DNA from: a bacterium
GTDB lineage: Bacteria > Patescibacteriota > Saccharimonadia > Saccharimonadales > Saccharimonadaceae
Assembly: GCA_004561445.1 (NCBI GenBank)
Contig: SFVX01000001.1
Location: 1-64,000, forward strand
Direction of reading: 5' to 3'
Length of the DNA stretch: 64,000 bases
Shown here one piece after another: positions 1 through 5,353 of this stretch (its first letter is position 1; each line of letters starts with the position of its first letter). The notes beneath the pieces are model-generated. The model ran no database searches. It was not told the DNA's origin and saw nothing but the letters and a program-made list of their open reading frames with translations. The position numbers and the translations under genes are program-made.

Positions 1-236
1 GTGCCACCATCGAAACGGTCCAGGTAAAAAAGGATGAAGTTGTCTTTACTGGCGAGATTCCCGCCCGCTGTATACAGGCATACCGTACTGATCTGGCCTT
101 TTACACCAACGGGCAGAGCGTATGCCTTACAAAACTGAAAGGGTATCAGGCCGCTGTCGGCAAGCCAGTCATCCAGCCCCGCCGTCCAAACAGCCGCCTG
201 GACAAGGTGCGCCATATGTTTCAGAAGATAATGTAA
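1..236 (+). CDS. tet(W): Tetracycline resistance ribosomal protection protein, C-terminal fragment (Tet(W) type)
   Basis: Only the last 77 codons are in the window (frame from base 3 to TAA at 234-236). The translation contains GEIPARCIQAYRTDLAFY, LKGYQAAVGKPVIQPRRPNS and RLDKVRHMFQKIM, which is the domain V/C-terminal end of Tet(M)/Tet(O)/Tet(W) GTPases. These EF-G paralogues dislodge tetracycline from the ribosome. From memory, the AYRTDLAFYTNGQ and AAVGKPVIQP variants fit Tet(W) better than Tet(M) or Tet(O). The codons are more GC-rich than the neighbouring genes, which fits recent transfer. The gene is convergent with the nuclease toxin at 379-768. Family assignment is firm; the exact tet class and whether the full gene is intact cannot be seen here. 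Confidence 0.9.
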   Translation, partial: ATIETVQVKKDEVVFTGEIPARCIQAYRTDLAFYTNGQSVCLTKLKGYQAAVGKPVIQPRRPNSRLDKVRHMFQKIM

Positions 237-274
237 CGTTTTGCGCAATACCCCTGACCTTAGTGCGGCTATAT

Positions 275-355
275 AACAAAAAAGAACCTCTTTCGAAGTT
301 CCTTAACGGAAAGAAAGGCAGTTGATTCAATTCAGTATCTTATACTTTTCTTCCT
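275..355. repeat. 81-bp direct repeat, copy 1 (terminator-bearing)
   Basis: It is identical to 4241-4321 except for one T/C difference in the terminator loop. It begins 38 bp after the tet stop and ends 23 bp before the toxin stop. Read on the minus strand it holds a stem (284-290 with 295-301) followed by a T-run, so each copy carries a minus-strand intrinsic terminator plus about 50 bp of conserved upstream sequence. In one minus frame both copies would end a protein in EEKYKILN, but no longer ORF is attached, so this may be the relic of a gene 3' end. Confidence 0.9.
276..301 (-). terminator. Intrinsic terminator in repeat copy 1
   Basis: Minus-strand stem GAACTTC / GAGGTTC with a GAAA loop, followed by six T. 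It lies downstream of the minus-strand nuclease toxin gene and opposes the tet gene. Confidence 0.75.
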
Positions 356-378
356 ATGTTTCTATTATACGCTTATTG

Positions 379-768
379 CTATTTTATGTCAATGACAGTC
401 CGGTCTTTCTTCAAAACCTTCAGACGTTTTATGCGCGACCTTTCGTTCGAGATAAATTCTTTCGCCCTGGATATACCTTGAATATCCGTCATTTTAGAAC
501 GGGTTAAATCTAGAATTATATTCTCGGATTGCTTACTTGCTTCGCGTAAATTATTCTGCACTGTATGTTTTCCACCACCAGTCGGAGACTTCAGTTCCCA
601 GCGGATATTGGTCTTTAATACATATAGATCTGGCGTTTTACTAGAAGATCGACGCATAAAGATAAGGTTGCTTTGAAAATGCTGTGCTAAAAGTTCGGCC
701 GTTTCACGTTCGTGTTGGCGCGGCTTCGAACCCCCACTCTCTTCATATGCTACCTTAAATTTTGCCAT
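379..768 (-). CDS. CdiA C-terminal-like nuclease toxin (PD-(D/E)XK fold)
   Basis: A 129-residue protein. The segment HERETAELLAQHF, then KTPDLYVL, RWELKSPTGGGKHTV and NNLREASKQSENIILDL matches the tRNase domain of contact-dependent-inhibition toxins of the Bp1026b/E479 CdiA-CT type. A PD-(D/E)XK active site is readable (TPD, then ELK about 11 residues later). Here the domain stands alone with no delivery region or signal peptide, so it could act inside the producing cell, be exported by another route, or be a domesticated nuclease. No immunity gene follows it: the next item on its strand is a terminator, then the convergent tet gene. A TATAAT at 775-780 lies 6 nt before the ATG, predicting a leaderless mRNA. 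Fold confidence is good; substrate is inferred. Confidence 0.75.
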   Translation of the reverse strand: MAKFKVAYEESGGSKPRQHERETAELLAQHFQSNLIFMRRSSSKTPDLYVLKTNIRWELKSPTGGGKHTVQNNLREASKQSENIILDLTRSKMTDIQGISRAKEFISNERSRIKRLKVLKKDRTVIDIK

Positions 769-920
769 AACGACATTATACTATCTGAGAATAATAGGAG
801 TAAAGCTCGCACGGCTTGATATTTTGGGGAAATGATTTACGCACTCAGACGTGCGCGATTTATCTGTGACTCCACGCAAACGTCGAGAGACAGGTTTAGA
901 CGTCACTTTCGATACAAAAT

Positions 921-978
921 GGCGTGAGAAAAACTCCCGATTTCTCGGGGGTTTTTCTTTATATCTGCACCAATTTTG
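921..978. repeat. About 58-bp repeat, copy A (terminator-bearing)
   Basis: Similar to 3380-3436. Both share a GGCGTGA start, a C-rich/G-rich hairpin around TCTCGGGG, a CTTTAT tail and a terminal AATTTTG. Identity is imperfect (roughly four fifths by eye). Copy A lies on the far side of the CdiA-like toxin from the 81-bp repeat. Confidence 0.7.
932..960 (+). terminator. Intrinsic terminator (in 58-bp repeat copy A)
   Basis: Stem ACTCCCGA / TCGGGGGT with a short loop, followed by TTTTTCTTT on the plus strand; works in both directions. Confidence 0.75.
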
Positions 979-1000
979 ATGATTTCCGTCTTGCTCAGAA

Positions 1001-1194
1001 TTGAATTAGGTCATTCAACAAAACGCCCAATATGACAGCCGGAATACACGTGATTACGATATTTGTCGCGAGCTCTAGGTCGTGTTTGACAAATACATCC
1101 TTTAAATTTGCCAGATACGTTTGCGATAATAAATCACGAGAGTCAACAAAGTACCAAAATTAATAAACTCCGTAATACCCTGCGTTAAACCAAG
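1001..1194 (-). pseudogene. Decayed uppP (undecaprenyl-diphosphatase) fragment
   Basis: On the minus strand the pieces LGLTQGITEFI, NFGTLLTLVIYYRKRI and, in another frame, KHDLELATNIVITCIPAVI and LLNDLI line up in order with the intact UppP at 30697-31500 (LGLTQGLTEFI, NFGTLAALLFFYRKRI, ITSIPAVIAALLLKKLI). EFI joins straight to NFGT, so the segment between the two EFI motifs of the intact protein is missing, which fits a deletion between short repeats. A frameshift or stop follows at about 1105, a stop precedes LGLTQG, and the start and C-terminal half are gone. It is diverged from the intact copy, so it is an old paralogue or was imported. Confidence 0.85.
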
Positions 1195-1217
1195 TCAAAA
1201 AGCTTCCCGCCATTCCA

Positions 1218-1349
1218 TTATTCAACCTCGAACTTTCCGGTATATTTACAACCATCATAAATCGTGGTCGGAATACCTTTTGCATGAATATCATTCACGA
1301 CAATATTGTTATTATTTGCGATCGCATTAGTGATTTCTTCACTATTGTC
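1218..1349 (-). pseudogene. C-terminal remnant of a thioredoxin/DsbA-like protein
   Basis: 43 minus-strand codons open between two stops. They end in VNDIHAKGIPTTIYDGCKY followed by TGKFEVE and TAA. The G-(I/T)-P-T-x-(I/F)-x-x-G-x-K-Y-x-G pattern is the cis-proline strand and C-terminal end of DsbA/thioredoxin-like oxidoreductases. No start codon, no CxxC and no upstream continuation are present, so this is a gene tail. It lies directly upstream of the uppP remnant on the same strand. Confidence 0.6.
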
Positions 1350-1404
1350 TTATATCATATATCATAGAAAGTAGACCCAAGCCCCAAAATAAGCGCTAAC
1401 TATA

Positions 1405-1433
1405 TTGACTTTTTTACTCGAGTGTGCTATAAT
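1405..1433 (+). promoter_or_regulatory. Sigma-70-type promoter for the 1529 gene
   Basis: TTGACT (1405-1410), 17-bp spacer ending TGTGC, TATAAT (1428-1433) with an extended TGn -10. It leaves a 5' UTR of about 90 nt before the ATG at 1529. Confidence 0.85.
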
Positions 1434-1528
1434 AAATAATGTATCGTTCTGGTATCTCAACAGAAACGATATGCAGCTTTAAACCTATGCATGAGTAACA
1501 TGCATCCTTTTCTTCGAGGTGAAAAATA

Positions 1529-2227
1529 ATGAGAAAAAGCAACTTGGTCGCACGTCTCGCGATCGTAATCATGATAGCATTGGGTGGAATAATTGTTTTC
1601 CTGACAACATTATTAGTCAAAAACAACGGCAAGACGGTAGTTGAAACCCAGATGACTGATGTCCAGGCGACAAAAGAAGAGCTTAAAGAAGGCTTTTTCG
1701 CGGAAGACGGCTATGTTCGTCAGTATGAAGACGGAGATGTCTTCTGGGAATGGCAAATCGAAGATTTGTCAGAGGACGCCAAGATCATTGTCATGAATAG
1801 CAGTATGCAGTACATCTGCGTTCAGGAAGGCCATAAAGTATGGCTGATTAATGGACGCGATAATGCACAACTGATCGCGGAGAATGGTGAGGCGTTCTCC
1901 TATCCGTTCTTCGAAGGTGACGCAGACGGCTATATTGAGGTCGAAGATGGAGTACTCTACTTTCGGCGACTGTATCCTTTCGATAAGGAGGGCCAGCCCG
2001 ATCAAGTCGAATTGGTCGACGGGGTCGAAGAGATTATCGGCCACCGCGGATTCGTAAGGGATGGTAAGTACTGGTTCTTGGGTGGAGACGCCCTAGACTG
2101 GGAAGTAGCCGACGCACCAGTCTTTGAGCTTGGTGATAACCCAATTATTCGCCGCGACCTCGAAAGGTTGCGCGACAACGATATGACCATTGGCGACTTC
2201 AATAAGAAGTACGCCATAGGTCCGTAG
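1529..2227 (+). CDS. Membrane-anchored hypothetical protein
   Basis: 232 residues. A basic N-terminus (MRKSNLVAR) is followed by one hydrophobic segment at about residues 9-29, then an acidic, aromatic-rich soluble part predicted to face outside. I recognise no domain. The ATG is preceded by GAGGTG at a spacing of 7. It has its own extended -10 promoter and a hairpin terminator just after the stop, so it is a monocistronic unit inside the accessory island. No cysteines form an obvious lipobox, so it is probably a signal-anchor protein. Confidence 0.75.
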   Translation: MRKSNLVARLAIVIMIALGGIIVFLTTLLVKNNGKTVVETQMTDVQATKEELKEGFFAEDGYVRQYEDGDVFWEWQIEDLSEDAKIIVMNSSMQYICVQEGHKVWLINGRDNAQLIAENGEAFSYPFFEGDADGYIEVEDGVLYFRRLYPFDKEGQPDQVELVDGVEEIIGHRGFVRDGKYWFLGGDALDWEVADAPVFELGDNPIIRRDLERLRDNDMTIGDFNKKYAIGP

Positions 2228-2250
2228 AAAAGGAGGGAAAAATATTTGAT

Positions 2251-2277
2251 AAGGGGCGCAGCGATGCGTCCCTTTTT
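2251..2277 (+). terminator. Intrinsic terminator after the 1529 gene
   Basis: Perfect stem AAGGGGCGCA / TGCGTCCCTT with a GCGA loop and a T-rich tail, 24 bp after the stop codon. Confidence 0.85.
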
Positions 2278-2455
2278 ACAGCATTGATTTTTCCTGAGTG
2301 CAATCTATTATTTCGTATTGAGCTTAAATTGCTTGATTTGGTGCTTTATGGATGCTGCCACGACCCCTCACATCGCGCTAGGATTTACTTAATTTACCCT
2401 TTTTGAGTCGTAAAACTTGATCAGCATGGTCAGCAACTTAGCTTCAGTACACTGC
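2278..2455. other. Intergenic stretch with no recognisable feature
   Basis: AT-rich sequence between two terminators. I see no ORF with a ribosome binding site, no tRNA-like fold and no repeat. Confidence 0.5.
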
Positions 2456-2489
2456 AAAATCCACCCCGAGAGCTGAGGTGGATTTTTTC
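2456..2489 (-). terminator. Bidirectional terminator downstream of hsp20
   Basis: Inverted repeat AAATCCACC / GGTGGATTT with T-runs on both sides. It lies between the converging 1529 gene unit and hsp20. Confidence 0.75.
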
Positions 2490-2513
2490 TAGCGAATCTT
2501 TGAACGATGTTGT

Positions 2514-2978
2514 TTAGCCTTCAATGGCAATATATTTTTGGTCATCCGGAAGCTCTTTCTTTGGCTCAGCTTTCGGAACGGTTAAGGAGAGAATGCCGTC
2601 TTTATAGCTAGCCTTGATATCTTCCTGTTTCATTTCGTCGCCAACGTACCAGCTGCGGGACATTGAACCGAAGTGACGCTCATGGCGAATAATCTTGCCA
2701 TCTTCTTCGTCTTTCTTTTCTTCTTTATGCTCGGCCGAGATAGTTAGGAAGCCATTGTCGAGCTTAACCTTAATATCTTCCTTGTTAAAACCTGGCAATT
2801 CAACGGCAAGTTTATAGTTATTTTTAGTCTCTTTGACATCCGTGCACATGAGTCCACCTTCGCGCTTTGGAGAACGCATAAGTCCGCGACCGTGCGCCCC
2901 ATCAAATGGATCGTTGAAAAAGTCATTATCGAAGTCGCTAAACATTTCGTCAAAAAGATTGTCGATTGGGAATCGCAT
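2514..2978 (-). CDS. Small heat shock protein, Hsp20/alpha-crystallin family
   Basis: 154 residues from ATG at 2978 (MRFPIDNLFDEMF), which has AAAGGA upstream; a longer in-frame start is unlikely. The alpha-crystallin domain spans about residues 45-145. It has the features VELPGFNKEDIKVKLDNGFL, a GSMSRSWYV strand and the closing KDGILSLTVPKAEPK, with the A-x-x-x-x-G-V/I-L motif. ATP-independent holdase that keeps unfolding cytosolic proteins from aggregating. Expression is almost certainly under HrcA, because a CIRCE element overlaps the -35 of its promoter and hrcA is in this window. Confidence 0.93.
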   Translation of the reverse strand: MRFPIDNLFDEMFSDFDNDFFNDPFDGAHGRGLMRSPKREGGLMCTDVKETKNNYKLAVELPGFNKEDIKVKLDNGFLTISAEHKEEKKDEEDGKIIRHERHFGSMSRSWYVGDEMKQEDIKASYKDGILSLTVPKAEPKKELPDDQKYIAIEG

Positions 2979-3083
2979 ATTTATCCTTTCTTTTATTATT
3001 TTTAGCGTTAGTGGCGAGGCCAGCATCAGAGTTCATTGATTAATTTATCTTACTTCTGCCTCTGGTGGCTTCGTTGTACTTTC

Positions 3084-3126
3084 AGTATAGAGCTTATAAT
3101 TAGCACTGTCAAGCCATGAGTGCTAA
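3084..3126 (-). promoter_or_regulatory. hsp20 promoter with overlapping CIRCE (HrcA operator)
   Basis: The CIRCE inverted repeat at 3100-3126 is TTAGCACTG-N9-GAGTGCTAA, with one mismatch to the TTAGCACTC-N9-GAGTGCTAA consensus. On the minus strand TTGACA (3107-3112) lies inside the CIRCE, then a 17-bp spacer and TATACT (3084-3089). HrcA binding would therefore block RNA polymerase directly. The 5' UTR to hsp20 is about 100 nt. Confidence 0.92.
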
Positions 3127-3175
3127 TTTTCTAGATTATTTCAGCTATTTTTTAGATACTTTTTGCGCAAAATGC

Positions 3176-3205
3176 TTGCGTTATTTTTTCAATACATGCT
3201 ATGAT
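3176..3205 (+). promoter_or_regulatory. Promoter of the small transcript at 3215-3360
   Basis: TTGCGT (3176-3181), 18-bp spacer ending ATGC, TATGAT (3200-3205), giving an extended TGC -10. It is divergent from the hsp20 promoter. Confidence 0.6.
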
Positions 3206-3262
3206 TTATTTATGTAGAGTGAGGTTGAGACAAACAATAAAACAAAAGAGGTGTAAACAAAA

Positions 3263-3331
3263 ATGAAAATCAACATTGTCTCCTTGCAAGACGAAAAATT
3301 CAACGTCATCGTAAAGCGAGCAACGATTTAG
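3263..3331 (+). CDS. 22-residue micro-ORF with its own promoter, RBS and terminator
   Basis: ATG at 3263 preceded by AAAGAGGTG at about 9 nt. The ORF gives MKINIVSLQDEK and then FNVIVKRATI before TAG. A promoter at 3176-3205 and a terminator immediately after the stop frame a transcript of about 145 nt. I do not recognise the peptide. It could be a genuine small protein, or the coding part of a small RNA. The tight transcription unit and good RBS argue against chance. Confidence 0.55.
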   Translation: MKINIVSLQDEKFNVIVKRATI

Positions 3332-3360
3332 AAATAACCCCTCTTTGGGGGTTATTTTTT
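3332..3360 (+). terminator. Terminator after the micro-ORF
   Basis: AATAACCCC / GGGGGTTATT stem with a TCTTT loop and six T. Confidence 0.85.
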
Positions 3361-3379
3361 ACGCTTATGTCCACGTACC

Positions 3380-3436
3380 GGCGTGAAGAAAGCCCCCGAT
3401 TTTCTCGGGGTTTTCTTTATGTTTGCATTAATTTTG
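3380..3436. repeat. About 58-bp repeat, copy B (terminator-bearing)
   Basis: Same family as 921-978, including the hairpin (3392-3410) and the AATTTTG end. It lies just downstream of the Fic gene on the minus strand, where its hairpin could terminate that operon. Confidence 0.7.
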
Positions 3437-3448
3437 CCCGACGAACAG

Positions 3449-4048
3449 TCAGGCGGCTAGTCCTTCGTCAATTTTTTCGACGATTTTGTTATACATTTCT
3501 TTGATGAGCTTGTCGTTGCCGAGGAAGGCTTGCTTATCTGCCTCGATAATTTCTTCACGGCCCACTTCATTGTAGTCGAGGAGGTAACCTGCATTGTTTG
3601 CTAGTAGCTGAAGGTAGAATCTAATGGTCCTACCGTTACCTTCGCGGAATGGATGGAGGGCGTTCAGATCCATAGCAAGTTCTGCAATGTTGTCTACGAA
3701 TTCTGCTTTGGTTTCGTTTTTGAGATAGTTCTTTACTTCCAGGTCTTGGAAGATTCTATTTGCTTCTGGTTCAATGAAGTCTGCATAGCAGAATGGGATA
3801 CTGCTGTCTTGTTTCGTAATATTTACTGTTCTGATTTGACCAGCAAATGGATAAACTTTTCCGAAGAGACGACCGTGGAGTTGTTTGAAGAAATTGAAAT
3901 CTAGAATAGCGCCTGAGAGGTCTTCATTGAGGATATCTGCAGCGGTATCGGAAAAAGCATCTTCTTCAGCTTCGCGGAGTTGTTCTGGATCGGTGATACC
4001 GAGTTTATTTTCTAATACGTCGCCACCCTCAACAAAGTAGTCTGCCAT
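3449..4048 (-). CDS. Fic-domain AMP-transferase toxin (class I, FicT/VbhT-like)
   Basis: 199 residues. The Fic core motif is intact: LHPFREGNGRTIRFY at about residues 131-145, with catalytic His and the phosphate-binding Asn-Gly-Arg. The upstream flap is FAGQIRTVNITKQDSSIPF. Fic enzymes transfer AMP from ATP to protein hydroxyls; bacterial FicT toxins target gyrase and topoisomerase IV, though the target here is unknown. The protein has no obvious internal inhibitory helix. Instead a separate small gene 7 bp upstream carries the inhibitory motif, so this is a class I toxin/antitoxin operon. The chromosomal context is the accessory island between the 81-bp repeats. Confidence 0.93.
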   Translation of the reverse strand: MADYFVEGGDVLENKLGITDPEQLREAEEDAFSDTAADILNEDLSGAILDFNFFKQLHGRLFGKVYPFAGQIRTVNITKQDSSIPFCYADFIEPEANRIFQDLEVKNYLKNETKAEFVDNIAELAMDLNALHPFREGNGRTIRFYLQLLANNAGYLLDYNEVGREEIIEADKQAFLGNDKLIKEMYNKIVEKIDEGLAA

Positions 4049-4055
4049 ACAAGCT

Positions 4056-4196
4056 TTAAGACTTTTTGTTCTTCTTTTCTGCAGATTTTAAACGATTCTG
4101 CATGCGCTTGAGGACACGATCATAGTTAGCACCTTCAGCTTCCATGCTACGGGCTACGCTACGAATCATTTTATCTTTAACTTGTTTGGCCGTCAT
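4056..4196 (-). CDS. Fic antitoxin (VbhA/FicA-like)
   Basis: A 46-residue protein, too short for most gene callers. It contains RSVARSMEAEGANYDRV, in which S-M-E-A-E-G fits the class I Fic inhibitory motif (S/T)xxxE(G/N). In VbhA-type antitoxins the glutamate enters the Fic ATP pocket and displaces the gamma-phosphate. It is followed after 7 bp by the Fic gene on the same strand, the usual antitoxin-first order. A TATAAT on the minus strand (4203-4208) ends 6 nt before the ATG, so the operon mRNA is probably leaderless. A repeat-borne terminator upstream insulates the unit. Confidence 0.85.
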   Translation of the reverse strand: MTAKQVKDKMIRSVARSMEAEGANYDRVLKRMQNRLKSAEKKNKKS

Positions 4197-4240
4197 AGTT
4201 ATATTATATCATAGAGGCTATGGTTAGACTAATCGCGTAG

Positions 4241-4321
4241 AACAAAAAAGAACCTCCTTCGAAGTTCCTTAACGGAAAGAAAGGCAGTTGATTCAATTCA
4301 GTATCTTATACTTTTCTTCCT
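4241..4321. repeat. 81-bp direct repeat, copy 2
   Basis: Matches 275-355 at 80 of 81 positions. The minus-strand terminator stem is at 4250-4256 with 4261-4267. Together the copies bracket about 3.9 kb holding both toxin modules and the decayed genes. Confidence 0.9.
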
Positions 4322-4396
4322 GATAACAATATTACAGCAGAAGAAGCACGCTCAGTATAGCGTGCAATATAGTATTAGTTTTTGTTCTATGTATTG

Positions 4397-4402
4397 TATA
4401 CT
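4397..4402 (+). promoter_or_regulatory. -10 element of the TPR/surface-protein operon
   Basis: TATACT with an extended TG (TTGTATACT), ending 6 nt before ATG 4409. The transcript should start at or next to the start codon. Confidence 0.65.
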
Positions 4403-4408
4403 ACATAT

Positions 4409-5353
4409 ATGAGCATAAACGATTTGGAGGTGACTGGCCCTGATACAGGACCAGATAATCAAGTGAATACTCGCACAGAAGTTAGCACAAAACAAAACGT
4501 GAGCGAGGAAACAACTTCTAATCCAACAAACCAAAGCATATCCTTTAATTCTGGTGACATCAAGAAAACTAGTTTTGAAGGACTCTTCACGAATATAAAA
4601 GGAGAAGATGCGCGTAAGAAGGCCGAAGAACGTCAACAGGAAGCTCATGATAAAGAGCTTGATCGCCGCCGAAAAGAGTTTCAGAACCAGCTAAAGCAAC
4701 AAGAAAAGCATAGTAAGGCCGAAATAAAGCGCAGAGAGAACGCTGAAATCAAGGCCCATAAGAAGGCCGAACGCAATGCTAAACGAAGAGCAAGATCTGA
4801 AAAAATTCGACAAAATATAGTCTTTAGATTCTTTTTTGCTAAATGGCATAAATTTGTTACATTGGCAGTTGTCTTGACTGTTGCCATTGGCGTGCCTTTA
4901 ACCTTTATATATGTAATTAATCCATCTATTGAAAAAAGTAATACCGAGAAACAAATACAAGCAGAGGACGATAGTCGTAATTATGCGACGGAAGTCCGCG
5001 AGCGTGCACTTGAGCTCTGGTATGACAATGAGGCCTATGAGGATGCTAATAAGATATTCGAGGATGAAATGGCTAGCCATGAAGGGCTCACTAAGTTCTA
5101 TATAGGAGTTTACTATGCTGATTTTCTAACTAACTACTCTTACGAATATGAGAAAGCAATTGAAGTACTAGATTCTATCGCAGATCTTAAGGGTGACGAA
5201 GAGTCGCTTAATGTAGACTACTATATGACTTATTATAATATTTACGTTGCACTAGGTGATACTGAAAAAATGGACGAGTATCTAGATATCGTTGTTAAAT
5301 ACCGACCAGAACTTATGGAAGGTCCTATAGAGGGAGCGTACGATGAAGAGTAA
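4409..5353 (+). CDS. Single-pass membrane protein with coiled coil and TPR-like C-terminus
   Basis: 314 residues, start chosen at MSINDLEVTG because the -10 element lies 6 nt upstream of it. The N-terminus is Thr/Asn-rich. A very charged Lys/Arg/Glu coiled-coil segment at about residues 65-145 leads into one transmembrane helix (FVTLAVVLTVAIGVPLTFIY). The outer C-terminal half has alternating helices of TPR type (YEKAIEVLDSIADL, YYNIYVALGDTEKMDEYLDI). It overlaps the next gene by 11 bp, so translation is coupled to the secreted giant protein; I infer a role in its assembly or anchoring. No known family is assigned. Confidence 0.8.
   Translation: MSINDLEVTGPDTGPDNQVNTRTEVSTKQNVSEETTSNPTNQSISFNSGDIKKTSFEGLFTNIKGEDARKKAEERQQEAHDKELDRRRKEFQNQLKQQEKHSKAEIKRRENAEIKAHKKAERNAKRRARSEKIRQNIVFRFFFAKWHKFVTLAVVLTVAIGVPLTFIYVINPSIEKSNTEKQIQAEDDSRNYATEVRERALELWYDNEAYEDANKIFEDEMASHEGLTKFYIGVYYADFLTNYSYEYEKAIEVLDSIADLKGDEESLNVDYYMTYYNIYVALGDTEKMDEYLDIVVKYRPELMEGPIEGAYDEE

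Larger units (their letters stand above)
769..1000. other. Gene-poor stretch with a 31-codon ORF and terminator
   Basis: No convincing gene. A short plus-strand ORF, 832-927, encodes 31 Arg-rich residues (ending RFRRHFRYKMA) and stops just before the terminator at 932-960, so it may be the 3' remnant of a lost gene. I do not recognise it. The right part is the first copy of the 58-bp repeat family. Confidence 0.4.

Noticed and set aside
1414..1632. 72-codon minus-strand ORF over the 1529 promoter
   Set aside because: It runs antisense through a strong promoter and the start of a gene with RBS; no own signals.
275..4321. Classical integrative element with att sites
   Set aside because: No integrase, excisionase, relaxase or tRNA target lies between or beside the repeats, so calling them attL/attR would be unsupported.
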